Of a stretch of DNA of 64,000 nucleotides, positions 7,446 through 16,152 are shown piece after piece. This DNA comes from Deltaproteobacteria bacterium (GTDB taxonomy: Bacteria > Myxococcota_A > Polyangia > Nannocystales > Nannocystaceae): the NCBI GenBank assembly GCA_016709225.1, contig JADJEE010000012.1, forward strand, positions 930,001 through 994,000. Direction: 5' to 3'. A model generated the notes under the pieces. That model was not told the origin of the DNA and searched no databases. It saw only the letters and a program-made list of their open reading frames with translations. Position 1 is the stretch's first letter; each line of letters begins with the position of its first letter. Both the position numbers and the translations under genes were made by a program.

Positions 7446-10139
7446 TCACTCGAGCGCGGCGACCAACGCCTCGACCTCGCGCTGTTCGGCGGGGCTGCCC
7501 TCGCGTCGGCGACAGATCTCGAGCGCTCGCGTCGCGACCACGCGGGCCTGCGCGAGCTCGTGGCGCTCGCGGTGCCACGCCGCGAGCAGCAACGCCGGCG
7601 CGACCACGTCGCGGGCGTCGTCACCATAGAAGCGCTCGAACGCGGCCATCGCCGCCGTGAGCGTCGCCCCGGCGGTCGGGTCCCCCCGTCGCGCCTGGCA
7701 GCCGCCGCGGACCGTCAGCTCTTCACCCCGCTCGTCGTCGAGCTCGAGCGGCGATGCCACGCCGTCGAGCACCGCGATCGCCTCCGCGCAGCGATCGGTC
7801 TGTGCGAGCACCCACGCCAGCGTGCGCTCGGCCACGCTGCGGAGCTCGGCGCCGCCGTGATCCGGCGCAGCGGCGTTGGCGACGGCGGTGCGTGCCAGCA
7901 GCTCGGCCTCGACGCCGTCGCCGGTTCGCACGGTCGCGCGGGCGAGCCGCAGGAGCGTCATCGTGACCCTCGGCGAGCGCGCGCCGAAGGCCGCGACGCG
8001 CATCGACAACGCACGCGTCAGGGTCTCTCGCGCGCGGTGCGGCTCGCCCCGCTCGAGCTCGAGGCCACCCAGGTTGTGCAGCATCACGGCCACGTCGGGA
8101 TCGTCGTCGCCGCGCTCGCGCACCTGGATGTCGATCGCGCGCTGGTACAGCTCCTGGGCGCGGGACAGACGACCGGTGCGGAACGCGAGACTGCCGGCGC
8201 CGTTCAGGATCGAGACCAGCTCGATGTCATCGGGGCCGTGCTCGGCAATCGCCGCCGTCAGGGCCTCGTCGGCGATGGCCGCAGCCTCGCTCAGCCGACC
8301 TTCGCGCTCGCGCATCCAGGCCAGCTCGGTCATGAGGCCGATCTCCAGCCACGGTGGACGCTCGACCAGCGCGGCGAGGTGGGCCGCCGCGAGCCCGTAC
8401 ACGCGCTCGGCCTCGGCGCGCCCTGCCAACAGGTGCATCAGCTGCTTGGCCGCCAGCGCGGCACGCAGGTGATCGCCGGCAGACTCCGCGGTGAACAGCG
8501 CCGCGTCACAGGCTGCGATCGCGGGCTCACGACCGTCGCGTTGCGCAATCACGTGGCACAGGACGTCATGGGCCTGGGCCGCGGCGCCGGTCGCCTGCCG
8601 CTGCTCCGCCAGCGCCAACGCGGTGCGGGCCAGCTGCTCTGCGCTCGCGAGGTGGGTCGCGCGCTCGTGCAGACGCGCGCGGCGGAGCAACACATCGAGC
8701 TCCGGGTCGGCATGCACCTCCACGTGCGGGCGCAGCACGCAGCTGCGGGGGCTGGTCACGCCGCCCAGCACGCGGTTCAGCTCGCGCACGAGGTCGGCAT
8801 CGGCATCACCGGCGAGCGTGACCAACTCGCCGATGTCCGACAGCGTGCCGTCGAGACACGCGAGCTGTTCGACGACCTGGGCCGGGGGCGGGTCGGCCAC
8901 GCCGAGCGATGCACATACCTCGGCACGCACCTCGGCGTGGTCGGCCGCGACCGTCACCAGCTGGGCATCGAGACGAAGCGCGGCGCGCTCGGCCTGTGGC
9001 GCCCCGGTGGCGAGCAAGCCCGCCCGTAGCGATGCGCGCGCGTCGTCGTTCCACACCGCCGCTGCGCGTTGCTGACCATCGCTCACGCAGCGCTCGACCG
9101 CGCTGGGCTCGGCACCGTGCACGGCAAAGGCCACCACCGCGGCCGCACTCGTCGCGACCGCGGCACGGCCCAGCCATCGTCGCTTGCGCCCGCGACCACG
9201 ACGCAGCGCCTCGAGCAGTGCGGCCATGTCCGCGAAGCGACCCGCGGGCTCCGGCGAAAGACCGCGATGGATCGCCGCGACCAACCACCTCGGTAGCGCG
9301 CCGGCGTACTGCGGCGCGTGGGCGCGCTTGGCCGCCAGCAACACCTCGAGGTCGCGGCCGGCGAAGGGTGCCCGCCCATGCAGCGCCATGAACAGTGTCG
9401 CGCAGTAGCCGTACTGATCGGTCCGTGCGTCGGTCTCTCGACCTCCGTGCTGCTCTGGGGCCATCGTCGCCGGCGTGCCGACCACCGCGTGACGAAAGCG
9501 ATCGCCGCGCTGCGATTGCGACAGCGCCGCATCGGTCGACGCGACCGCGTGCGCGAGGCCGAAGTCCGCCAGCTTCGCGCGTCCGTCCCGACCCAGCAGC
9601 ACGTTGGCCGGCTTCACGTCGCGGTGGACGACCCCGAGGGCGTGCGCGGCCGACAACGCCTCCCCCACCGGCATCAGCGCGTCGAGCACCGCCGACCAAC
9701 CATGGCCACCGCGCTGCAACCACTGCGCGAGCGACTCGCCGTCGACGAACTCCATCACCACGAAGAGGCCGCCGGGATCCGCACGCGTGCGTGGCACGGT
9801 ACCGACATCGTGCACCGCGACCACGTTGGGGTGGTTCAGTCGTGCGATCGCTCGGGCTTCGCGCAGCAGCTCGTCGTCGATCTCGGGGAGCCCACGATTG
9901 CCCGCACGCAGCAGCTTGATCGCGACTCGCCGGTCGAGCTCTGGATCGTACGACTTGTACACCACGCCGCTGCTGCCCTTGCCGACCTGCTCGAGCACGA
10001 CGTAGCGACCGATGCGCGGCGGTAGCTCGGCTTCGTCGAACACCGCAGCGATGACGTCGACGCGGGCGCGCTCGAGCTCGAAGGGGTCGATGCTCGGCGA
10101 GCCGATCGCCGCATCGATCGAGCCGCCACCGCCGCTCAC
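7446..10139 (-). CDS. Ser/Thr protein kinase with TPR-like region, in operon with an ECF sigma
   Basis: An 897-residue kinase. The glycine loop is GKGSSG (53-58), the lysine VAIKL (K75), the catalytic loop HRDVKPANV (172-180), DFG 192-194, and MAPEQ replaces APEQ. A probable membrane helix (~318-337, RAAVATSAAAVVAFAV) separates it from a long helical-repeat region. TPR-like signatures there include LAEQRQATGAAAQAHDV and LYQRAIDIQVRERGDDDPD, the latter typical of tetratricopeptide-10 repeats. The start is a GTG whose bases overlap the sigma stop codon as GTGA (10136-10139), so translation is probably coupled. This is the tightest of the three sigma/kinase pairings in the window. Confidence 0.93.
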   Translation of the reverse strand: MSGGGGSIDAAIGSPSIDPFELERARVDVIAAVFDEAELPPRIGRYVVLEQVGKGSSGVVYKSYDPELDRRVAIKLLRAGNRGLPEIDDELLREARAIARLNHPNVVAVHDVGTVPRTRADPGGLFVVMEFVDGESLAQWLQRGGHGWSAVLDALMPVGEALSAAHALGVVHRDVKPANVLLGRDGRAKLADFGLAHAVASTDAALSQSQRGDRFRHAVVGTPATMAPEQHGGRETDARTDQYGYCATLFMALHGRAPFAGRDLEVLLAAKRAHAPQYAGALPRWLVAAIHRGLSPEPAGRFADMAALLEALRRGRGRKRRWLGRAAVATSAAAVVAFAVHGAEPSAVERCVSDGQQRAAAVWNDDARASLRAGLLATGAPQAERAALRLDAQLVTVAADHAEVRAEVCASLGVADPPPAQVVEQLACLDGTLSDIGELVTLAGDADADLVRELNRVLGGVTSPRSCVLRPHVEVHADPELDVLLRRARLHERATHLASAEQLARTALALAEQRQATGAAAQAHDVLCHVIAQRDGREPAIAACDAALFTAESAGDHLRAALAAKQLMHLLAGRAEAERVYGLAAAHLAALVERPPWLEIGLMTELAWMREREGRLSEAAAIADEALTAAIAEHGPDDIELVSILNGAGSLAFRTGRLSRAQELYQRAIDIQVRERGDDDPDVAVMLHNLGGLELERGEPHRARETLTRALSMRVAAFGARSPRVTMTLLRLARATVRTGDGVEAELLARTAVANAAAPDHGGAELRSVAERTLAWVLAQTDRCAEAIAVLDGVASPLELDDERGEELTVRGGCQARRGDPTAGATLTAAMAAFERFYGDDARDVVAPALLLAAWHRERHELAQARVVATRALEICRRREGSPAEQREVEALVAALE

Positions 10140-10729
10140 TCCCACGACGCGAGCCCCCGCAGCGTCGCGGCCCTGAGCTCGACGCCGACCTCGGCGCGCT
10201 CGATGAGCGCGCGCAGTTGCTTGCGCCCCTCGTGCAGGCGCCACTTCACCGTGCCGGGCGCGACCTCGAGCAAGACCGCGATCTCGGCGACCGGCAGCTC
10301 CTCCCAGTAGTGCAGCTCGAGCGTGGTGCGCAGCGACTCGGGCAGCTGCGCCATGCTCGCGCGCACCAGCTCCGATTCCTCGGCGCGGACGAAGGCACGG
10401 CTCGGCGAGGTCACGGCGCCCGGGAGCGTGGCTTCGGCCTCGCTCGGACGTCGCTCTCGGAAGTACCGCAACAGCGTGTTGCGGGCGATGCCGACCAGGT
10501 AGACCCGCACGCTCCCCGTGGGCGCGAACGCCTCGCCGGCCTCGAGGCAGGCCAGGAAGGTCCGCTGCGCGAGGTCCTTCGCAGCCGCGGCGTCGTCGGG
10601 CAGGCGGCGGCGCAAGAACGCGTACACCGTGGCGAAGTGGCGGTTCACGAAGGCATTGCCCGCCGGTCGGTCGCCGCCGCGCCACGCGGCCAGCAGCGAG
10701 AGATCGTCGGGCTCGGGCGACGCCGCCAT
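10136..10729 (-). CDS. ECF sigma factor, first gene of a sigma-kinase operon
   Basis: A 197-residue ECF sigma factor. Region 2 includes AAKDLAQRTFLACLEAG and VRVYLVGIARNTLLRYFRE. Region 4 includes LPESLRTTLELHYWEEL and PVAEIAVLLEVAPGTVKWRL. The region 2.2 acidic motif is weakened (AAKD) and Gln/Arg precede Thr (QRT), as in the two other kinase-linked sigma factors here. The ATG at 10729 fits the family length; longer in-frame reading upstream runs into the VWA lipoprotein gene. Its stop overlaps the GTG start of the kinase by four bases. No anti-sigma gene is nearby, so kinase-based control is the likeliest arrangement (inference). Confidence 0.9.
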   Translation of the reverse strand: MAASPEPDDLSLLAAWRGGDRPAGNAFVNRHFATVYAFLRRRLPDDAAAAKDLAQRTFLACLEAGEAFAPTGSVRVYLVGIARNTLLRYFRERRPSEAEATLPGAVTSPSRAFVRAEESELVRASMAQLPESLRTTLELHYWEELPVAEIAVLLEVAPGTVKWRLHEGRKQLRALIERAEVGVELRAATLRGLASWE

Positions 10730-10854
10730 CGACGTCGAGGATACACCGAGGCGTCGGCGCACCCACACGCGCAGCGCGCCCGCCGATACCGGCGTGCGCT
10801 CGATCGCACCGGCGGCCTCGGTCGCAACGGTCAGCGAGTCGACGCGCCGCACGA

Positions 10855-11874
10855 TCACCCCGGCGGAACGAACCGCGCGCATGCGCCATCCACGGTCGCG
10901 ATGGCATTCGCGAACGCCTTCGCGTAGTCGCCGTGGATGGAGCCGCGAAAAGCGTTGGCGCCGAGCGACGTGACCACGTCGCCGATCATGGGGCTCGGGT
11001 CGGGGCCGATCGCGAGCAACGATACGCCCCGGGGATCGCCGCCCTTGGCGTCGAGCAGCGCCTGGTACCATGCGCTCGGGCCACCGGCACTCGGCCACGG
11101 ATGCTCACCGGGCAGCGGCTCGTCCTCGTCGCCGAGCCACACCACGACCAAGAGCGCCTCGTCGCGCAGGAAGCCCTCGTTGCAACCACCGGGCTCGGTG
11201 AGCGCCGGCGAGATCGCCTGCGTCATCGCGGCGGCCGGCCACTGCCAGTAGGAGTTGGCGCCGATCATCGCCAGACATGTGAAGGCCTCCGCGAAGTCGG
11301 GCGCATCGGCCTCGAGCCAACGGGTGCCGGGGGCGACGCCACACGCCACACCGTCGGCGTCGTTCACCAGACCAGCCCCCATCACGTCGTCGCATGCGAA
11401 CGGCGGTGGGTCTCCGGGGCAGGCGTGGCCATCGCAGGGGCCCGCAGGGTTGCCGTGCTCGCAGACGTACGCGCAGCAGGCATCGTCGACGCAAGGGTAC
11501 GAGCGCAGGCGTTCGGCGTCGGTATCGACCACCATCACGCGCGCGTCGCCGGTCGGCGCGAACGCAGCGAGTGCCGCGAGGAACCCGGGCACCGCGGCCG
11601 CGAGGCGCTCCTGGTAGAGCTCCATCGAGTTGGAGTTGTCGATCACGAACACGAAGTCGATCGCCGCACAGCCCTCGCCTTCGTAGCCGACGTCGGTCGT
11701 CCCGAGATCGAGACGCACGCCCGCGTCGTCGTCGCTGCTGGACGCGCTCGACACCGCCGACGTGCTGCCGTCGGAGGTCGCCCCCTCGACCTCGACCTCG
11801 GGGGCGTCGGGCCGCACGTGGACGCAGGCCGAAGCTCCGATGAACCCTGCCAATGGCACGCCGAGAGCACGCAT
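10855..11874 (-). CDS. VWA-domain lipoprotein
   Basis: A 339-residue secreted protein with a von Willebrand A fold. The signal peptide ends in the lipobox IGASAC, followed by a Ser/Asp-rich linker. The domain starts at IDFVFVIDNSNSMELYQ, whose DNSNS is the MIDAS metal site (DxSxS). Later parts carry several Cys pairs and VVVWLGDEDEP. Related proteins occur in large numbers in myxobacteria; their ligands are unknown. An in-frame ATG at 11931 would add 19 residues containing RPNLGGRRRH, mirrored in the divergent gene at 12046. The gene ends 126 bp before the sigma start on the same strand. Confidence 0.82.
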   Translation of the reverse strand: MRALGVPLAGFIGASACVHVRPDAPEVEVEGATSDGSTSAVSSASSSDDDAGVRLDLGTTDVGYEGEGCAAIDFVFVIDNSNSMELYQERLAAAVPGFLAALAAFAPTGDARVMVVDTDAERLRSYPCVDDACCAYVCEHGNPAGPCDGHACPGDPPPFACDDVMGAGLVNDADGVACGVAPGTRWLEADAPDFAEAFTCLAMIGANSYWQWPAAAMTQAISPALTEPGGCNEGFLRDEALLVVVWLGDEDEPLPGEHPWPSAGGPSAWYQALLDAKGGDPRGVSLLAIGPDPSPMIGDVVTSLGANAFRGSIHGDYAKAFANAIATVDGACARFVPPG

Positions 11875-11886
11875 CGTGCTTCGTGG

Positions 11887-11988
11887 GTGCCGTCGGCGTC
11901 CGCCGAGGTTGGGTCGCGACGGCCAGCGCATGTGATCGGCGTCATGGCCAGACCGCGACGAGCCAACCTCGGCGGCCGTCGACGGCAC
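11887..11988. repeat. Long imperfect inverted repeat between two divergent lipoprotein genes
   Basis: The left arm (11887-11925) and right arm (11945-11988) are inverted copies, matching at about 27 of the first 31 positions (shared core CCGCCGAGGTTGG), with a ~19-bp centre. The repeat lies between the divergent starts at 11874 and 12046 and could be a shared operator or an inverted duplication of a promoter. Both arms also read in frame with the downstream genes and encode NLGGRRRH on each side, so part of the repeat could be coding. Confidence 0.75.
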
Positions 11989-12045
11989 GAGACGACAGCG
12001 AGCCGCACGACCGCCGCCGGTCGACCGGCTCCGAGGACGAACACC

Positions 12046-12648
12046 ATGCACCGCAGCGCCACCGATCTCACCTTCCTCCTCTCGCTCGGGCTGGTCCCGC
12101 TGGCGTGCTCGCTCGACGTCGGCGACGCCCTCAGCGCGACCGATGCCTTCACGACCACCGCCAACGGCACCGACGGCGACATGGGCGGTGGCACCGAGGA
12201 CAACGCGAGCCAGGGCACCGAGGGTGGCGACGACGACGACGGATCGCCCGATCCCTCCGGCCAGCCCGGCAGCGGCGGCAACCCGGGCACCAGCGCCACC
12301 GGTGGCGGCAGCGGCGACCCGACCGTCGGCCCGGCCGACGACAGCGGTGGCTACGGCACCGATGGTGGCTACGGCACCGATGGTGGCTACGGCACCGGCG
12401 GCGGCCTCGGACCCGTGCCCGAGATCTGCATGACATGGGCGATGCACGCCAACGAGTGTGGTGTTGGCGAGTACGCGGCGGAGTACTGCCAGCAGATGAT
12501 GCTGTACGCGGGCTACCTCGGTGCCGGTTGTGCGAGCGCGGTCGACGAGTACTACGCGTGCTTGACGATGGCCGACTGCCCGACGCTCCAGGGCCCACCC
12601 GAGAGCGTGTGCAATCCCGACGCAGTCAACATCGCCTGCGGCTTGTAG
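12046..12648 (+). CDS. Small Cys-rich lipoprotein, family shared with 43876-44406
   Basis: A 200-residue predicted lipoprotein. The hydrophobic start ends at LVPLAC, a weak lipobox, followed by a Thr/Gly/Asp linker with three GGYGTD-type repeats. The C-terminal domain holds regularly spaced cysteines: EICMTWAMHANEC, YCQQ, GAGC, then YYACLTMADC. The same pattern (EICAPWA..., DYFACMAALDC) recurs in the lipoprotein at 43876-44406, so this is a family of small secreted Cys domains; the function is unknown. GAGG lies ~10 bp before the ATG. An in-frame ATG at 11944 in the inverted repeat could give a longer form. Confidence 0.75.
   Translation: MHRSATDLTFLLSLGLVPLACSLDVGDALSATDAFTTTANGTDGDMGGGTEDNASQGTEGGDDDDGSPDPSGQPGSGGNPGTSATGGGSGDPTVGPADDSGGYGTDGGYGTDGGYGTGGGLGPVPEICMTWAMHANECGVGEYAAEYCQQMMLYAGYLGAGCASAVDEYYACLTMADCPTLQGPPESVCNPDAVNIACGL
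12346..12399 (+). repeat. Three 18-bp tandem repeats in a lipoprotein linker
   Basis: Three near-identical 18-bp units (GGTGGCTACGGCACCGAT) encode GGYGTD in the linker of the Cys-rich lipoprotein. The unit length keeps the frame, so slippage would only change linker length. Confidence 0.85.
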
Positions 12649-12788
12649 TCGCGACGCGAAGGCGCACTGATGCGTCTCGCGTCCGATCGGCCGCCGATCG
12701 AGTGAGTCGGCGCGGCTCGGTGTGCGGCAGCCGAGCGCGCCGGTGGCTCGCGCCACCGATCTTTCGGCTTTCGTGTCGGATCGCGGGT

Positions 12789-12796
12789 GCTAGCCT
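12789..12796 (+). promoter_or_regulatory. Putative -10 element GCTAGCCT
   Basis: GCTAGCCT ends 10 bp before the ATG at 12807 of the response regulator. The same octamer lies upstream of the histidine phosphatase start at 57511, which supports it as a promoter element. Confidence 0.45.
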
Positions 12797-12806
12797 TGAA
12801 AAGGTC

Positions 12807-13754
12807 ATGGCGCTCGACGAATCCATGCACGTGCTGCTCGTCGAGGATGATCCCGGCGACGCGCACATGCTCCGTGCATGGCTGGTCGAGTCCACCGAGC
12901 CGCGCTTTCGGGTCTCGCACGTCACACACCTCGCAGACGCCGGCGCCCACGCCGAGGCAGTGGCCTACGACGCGGTGATCCTCGACCTCTCGGTGTCGGA
13001 CGGCCGCGGCGTCGACAGCGTCACGTTGTTCCGCGAGCACGCGCCCGACGCCGCCATCGTCGTCGTCAGCGGCAGCGAAGACGCCTGCGTGGCCACCGAC
13101 ACCGTGCACCAGGGTGCTCACGAGCACCTCGTGAAGCGCGACATCACCGGGCCGACCCTGACGGCAGCGATCGCACGCGCGGTGGTGCGTCGCCGACTCG
13201 CTGCCGGCGCGCTCAAGCTGGCCGAGCAGGCGCGCACGAGTGCGTCTCGGCTGCGCCGCCTGCTGCACCACCTCGACTCGGGTTTGATCCTCTGCGACGC
13301 CGCGGGCGTGGTGGAGTACGCCAACGCCGCGGCCGAGCTCTGGCTCGGCGTGCGCGTCGGCGACGCGTTGCCCGACCCGTTCGTGCGCATGTCCAAGCCA
13401 ACGCGAGCCCACGTCGACGTCATCTCGCCGGACGGCGGGCGACACCGCTTCGACGTGCGCACGTGGGCCGAGCCGGCCGACGGTGGGCTCGTCGTGATGC
13501 TCTGCGCCGACACGAACGCCGGGGTTGCGCACGTGTCGACCGACCTGGCACCCATCGCCCACGTGACGCTGCGCGCGGGGCTCGACTGCATGGGCTGGCG
13601 CCTCGATCGGCTCCGCGAGCTGCTCGATGCATCACTCGCCCAAGACCCGAGTGTGCTCGTGACCGAAGCCCTTGCGCTCGGCGAGGACCTCTCGCGACTG
13701 CTCGACGACGCGCGCCGCATGATCGCGCGCCCGCAGGTCCACGCCGGCGCATAG
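12807..13754 (+). CDS. Response regulator receiver with PAS-like output domain
   Basis: A 315-residue cytoplasmic signalling protein. The receiver domain (~7-130) has the acidic pair VEDD, the phospho-acceptor in AVILDLSVSD (D60), the switch region VVVSGSED and the lysine in HLVKRD. A coiled segment is followed by a PAS-like domain (~155-240, LDSGLILCDAAGVVEYANA). The last ~70 residues are helical, with no recognisable kinase or DNA-binding motif. It is therefore likely a relay or scaffold that acts through protein contacts. No histidine kinase is adjacent. The start at 12807 was preferred to the in-frame ATG at 12825 because a -10-like motif lies just upstream. Confidence 0.8.
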   Translation: MALDESMHVLLVEDDPGDAHMLRAWLVESTEPRFRVSHVTHLADAGAHAEAVAYDAVILDLSVSDGRGVDSVTLFREHAPDAAIVVVSGSEDACVATDTVHQGAHEHLVKRDITGPTLTAAIARAVVRRRLAAGALKLAEQARTSASRLRRLLHHLDSGLILCDAAGVVEYANAAAELWLGVRVGDALPDPFVRMSKPTRAHVDVISPDGGRHRFDVRTWAEPADGGLVVMLCADTNAGVAHVSTDLAPIAHVTLRAGLDCMGWRLDRLRELLDASLAQDPSVLVTEALALGEDLSRLLDDARRMIARPQVHAGA

Positions 13755-13901
13755 GGGCTCCGGCGCGTGCCCCTGCGCGTGCCAGCCCGTGGTGAAATCC
13801 GGGCTGCGCCGGGCATCGAGGTTCACGTGGTGCGGCGTCTCACACAGGCGCAGGCTCGCGGGCGTGGATGAAGTGGCGGCGGGTGTGACTGCCGCTCCAC
13901 C

Positions 13902-15257
13902 ATGATCTCTCGCCTGTGGAGTCGCTCGTTGGTGCCCGCGCTCGCGCTCACATCGCTCGTGCCCGCGTGTGGCTCTTCCGGGGCACCGGCCACGGCGGAC
14001 GGTGGATCGGGGGCTGACTCGAGCACCAGCACGACCGCAGGGTCGGGCGCGACGGGGAGCGCGGAAGCCACGACCACCGCCACCGGCTCCGGCTCCACGG
14101 CCAGCGAGGGCAGCAGCGCCGACGCCGGCAGCTCCGGTAGTGACGAGTCCGGCACCGATCCCGAGCCCACGGCGCCGCCCTGCGACACGACGATCGCCGC
14201 CGACCTGGTCGCGGCGGTGGGCGACGCGACCGATGGCGCGGTGATCTGTCTCGAGTCCGGCACCTACCCTGGCGCCGGTTTCGACGCCGTCGTGAAGACG
14301 TCCGACGTCACCATCCGTCCCGCCGATGGGGCCGATGTCACGATCGAGGGCATGAGCCTCGACGCCAGCGCGCACCTGCGGTTCACCGGCCTCGGGGGCA
14401 GCATGCGGATCGCCGGCATCGACGTCGATCCGGTCGAGGGTAACCCCGCCTCGATCGCCATGACCTTCGATCACATCGACTTCACCGAGGCGATCACACT
14501 GCGCGCACGCGCGGCCGACATGGGGTGGCTCATCGACCACTGTCGGTTCGAGCACATCTCTGCGGCGCTCTACGAGGGCCGCATCACCGTCCGCGGCTAC
14601 GACCTCGACGCGGATCAAGGCATCGTGATCAGCAACAACCTCTTCCGCGGTGGCGGCGAGCAGCATTCCTCGGACGGGGTCCAGCTGATCGGCGGCGCCA
14701 ACGGTGTGATCGTCCGCGACAACGAGTTCACCCAGCTCGACCAGGGCGACTATCCCGAGCACGTCGACCCGATCCAAGTCTATGGCGCGCGCAACATCGT
14801 GGTCACCGGCAACTACTTCCACGACAACGACGGCACCGGTGGCTTCGTCGACTTCGACGGCCCCAACCCCGGCATGGTCGTGACCAACAACGTCTTCGTC
14901 GCCCACGAGGGCGAGTTCTATCCCTGGTCGGTCGCAGCCAACGCCGCCCAGGGTTGGCTCATCCAACACAACACCTTCGTCGGCGGCGGCTCGGTGAGGA
15001 TCGATGGCGCCGCCATGGACAACGTCGTGCGCGACAACCTGTGGGTCGGCGGCGGTGGCCTCAGCGTCGAGGAAGGGCTCGACGTCGAGCATGACCACAA
15101 CTTGAACAGCGGATGGCCCGGCGACGGTGAGATCGTCGGCGAGCCGACGTTCGTGGGCGGACCCATGCCGGCAAGCTTCGGTGGTTTCGCGCTCGCGCCG
15201 GGATCGATTGGCACCGGCGCGAGCTCGACCGGGAGCGACATCGGCATCATGCCGTGA
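13902..15257 (+). CDS. Secreted right-handed beta-helix lipoprotein
   Basis: A 451-residue lipoprotein. The signal peptide ends in LVPACG, followed by a ~65-residue Ser/Thr/Gly/Ala linker. The domain then shows the regular turns of a parallel beta-helix, with stacked Asn/Asp/Gly loops: TSDVTIRPADGADVTIEG, GIVISNNLFRGGGEQHSS, GVIVRDNEFTQLDQGDYP, NIVVTGNYFHDN, MVVTNNVFVAH. This fold is shared by pectate-lyase-like and NosD/DUF1565-type proteins, many of which bind or cleave polysaccharides. No catalytic set can be assigned, so carbohydrate binding is only a guess. No Shine-Dalgarno is visible. Confidence 0.8.
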   Translation: MISRLWSRSLVPALALTSLVPACGSSGAPATADGGSGADSSTSTTAGSGATGSAEATTTATGSGSTASEGSSADAGSSGSDESGTDPEPTAPPCDTTIAADLVAAVGDATDGAVICLESGTYPGAGFDAVVKTSDVTIRPADGADVTIEGMSLDASAHLRFTGLGGSMRIAGIDVDPVEGNPASIAMTFDHIDFTEAITLRARAADMGWLIDHCRFEHISAALYEGRITVRGYDLDADQGIVISNNLFRGGGEQHSSDGVQLIGGANGVIVRDNEFTQLDQGDYPEHVDPIQVYGARNIVVTGNYFHDNDGTGGFVDFDGPNPGMVVTNNVFVAHEGEFYPWSVAANAAQGWLIQHNTFVGGGSVRIDGAAMDNVVRDNLWVGGGGLSVEEGLDVEHDHNLNSGWPGDGEIVGEPTFVGGPMPASFGGFALAPGSIGTGASSTGSDIGIMP

Positions 15258-15308
15258 GCCCGCGGCGTCGTTCCACGCCGCGGGTCGGTCGATGCGCACC
15301 GTGCCCGA

Positions 15309-16103
15309 TCAGCCGCAGGTGTTGGCCTCGTCGCGGACGTTCACCGTGATGGTCTGCGCGTGGCGGCGCCCGACATCGTCGAGGCAGCCGTCGGCGTCGC
15401 AGACCGACGAGCACTCGCCGACGATGCGGATGTAGCAGCCGTTCGCATCGCCGCCACAGGTGCGCTCGGGCGCGTCCGCGCCGTCGGGCGTGCATGCGAA
15501 GAGGGTCGGCGCGTCCGCGAAGAGATCGCCGTAGTAGGTGGCCTCCTCGATGTCGAACGTGGCCGCCTCTTCTTCGGTCGGCTCGAGCGCGGCGATGTCA
15601 CCGAGCAGCGAGATCTGCACCGACTCACCTTTGAAGTTGGTGCGCGCGACCAGGCATGCGCTGACCCAGCCCTGGCACTCGGCGTCGCAGCTGCCGTCGG
15701 TCTGGCCCCACGCGGGCGCCAGCCCCAGCCCGCCCGACAGGCGCTGGGTCTCGCCATCGATGACGACGTCGACGTGCTGCTCGGGCGCCAGCGCACACGA
15801 CACGGTGTACGCGAGCAGCAGGGCCGTGAAGTCGTCGTCCAGAGCATCAGGCGCGAGCGCCTCACCGAGGGCGCCCGTGGTGAGCGCGACCTCCGACAGC
15901 GTGCCCGTGCGCAGGCCGTTGGCGCCGAGCTTGTTGAGCGACACGCCGTTCAGCGACACGCCGTTCAGCGACACGCCGTTCAGCGACACGCCGTTCAAGC
16001 CGATCTTGCGCTCTGCCACGCAGGCATCGTCGGAAGCGGTCGCACAGCCGGCCGAGGTGATCGCGAGCAGGAGCAGCGTCAGGGATGCGTGGGTTGGTTT
16101 CAC
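15309..16103 (-). CDS. Lipoprotein with LNGVS pentapeptide tandem repeats
   Basis: A 264-residue lipoprotein that begins at a GTG with AAGGA 10 bp upstream. The lipobox ITSAGC is followed by KIGLNGVSLNGVSLNGVSLN, then a Cys-containing domain (ALAPEQHVDVVIDGETQRL, SCDAECQGWVSACLVARTN and a C-terminal block with about eight Cys). Proteins with LNG-type pentad repeats are numerous in myxobacteria. The repeats may form a narrow beta-ladder-like stalk, but no function is known. It ends 51 bp from the convergent beta-helix gene, and its start is 49 bp from the stop of the kinase on the same strand. Confidence 0.78.
   Translation of the reverse strand: MKPTHASLTLLLLAITSAGCATASDDACVAERKIGLNGVSLNGVSLNGVSLNGVSLNKLGANGLRTGTLSEVALTTGALGEALAPDALDDDFTALLLAYTVSCALAPEQHVDVVIDGETQRLSGGLGLAPAWGQTDGSCDAECQGWVSACLVARTNFKGESVQISLLGDIAALEPTEEEAATFDIEEATYYGDLFADAPTLFACTPDGADAPERTCGGDANGCYIRIVGECSSVCDADGCLDDVGRRHAQTITVNVRDEANTCG
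15937..15996 (-). repeat. Four 15-bp tandem repeats encoding LNGVS
   Basis: Four perfect 15-bp units (AGCGACACGCCGTTC on the + strand) encode the LNGVS pentads. Because the copies are identical at the DNA level they are either recent or kept alike by slippage or conversion. Confidence 0.95.
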
Positions 16104-16152
16104 GGTCGGGGCGTCCTTGTGACCACGAGGTCGCGCCGCGGGGGCCGGTTGA

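Noticed and set aside
10140..10907. A 256-residue extension of the second kinase frame
   Set aside because: It runs antisense-free but out of frame through the sigma gene on the same strand; the GTG at 10139 overlapping the sigma stop explains the start.
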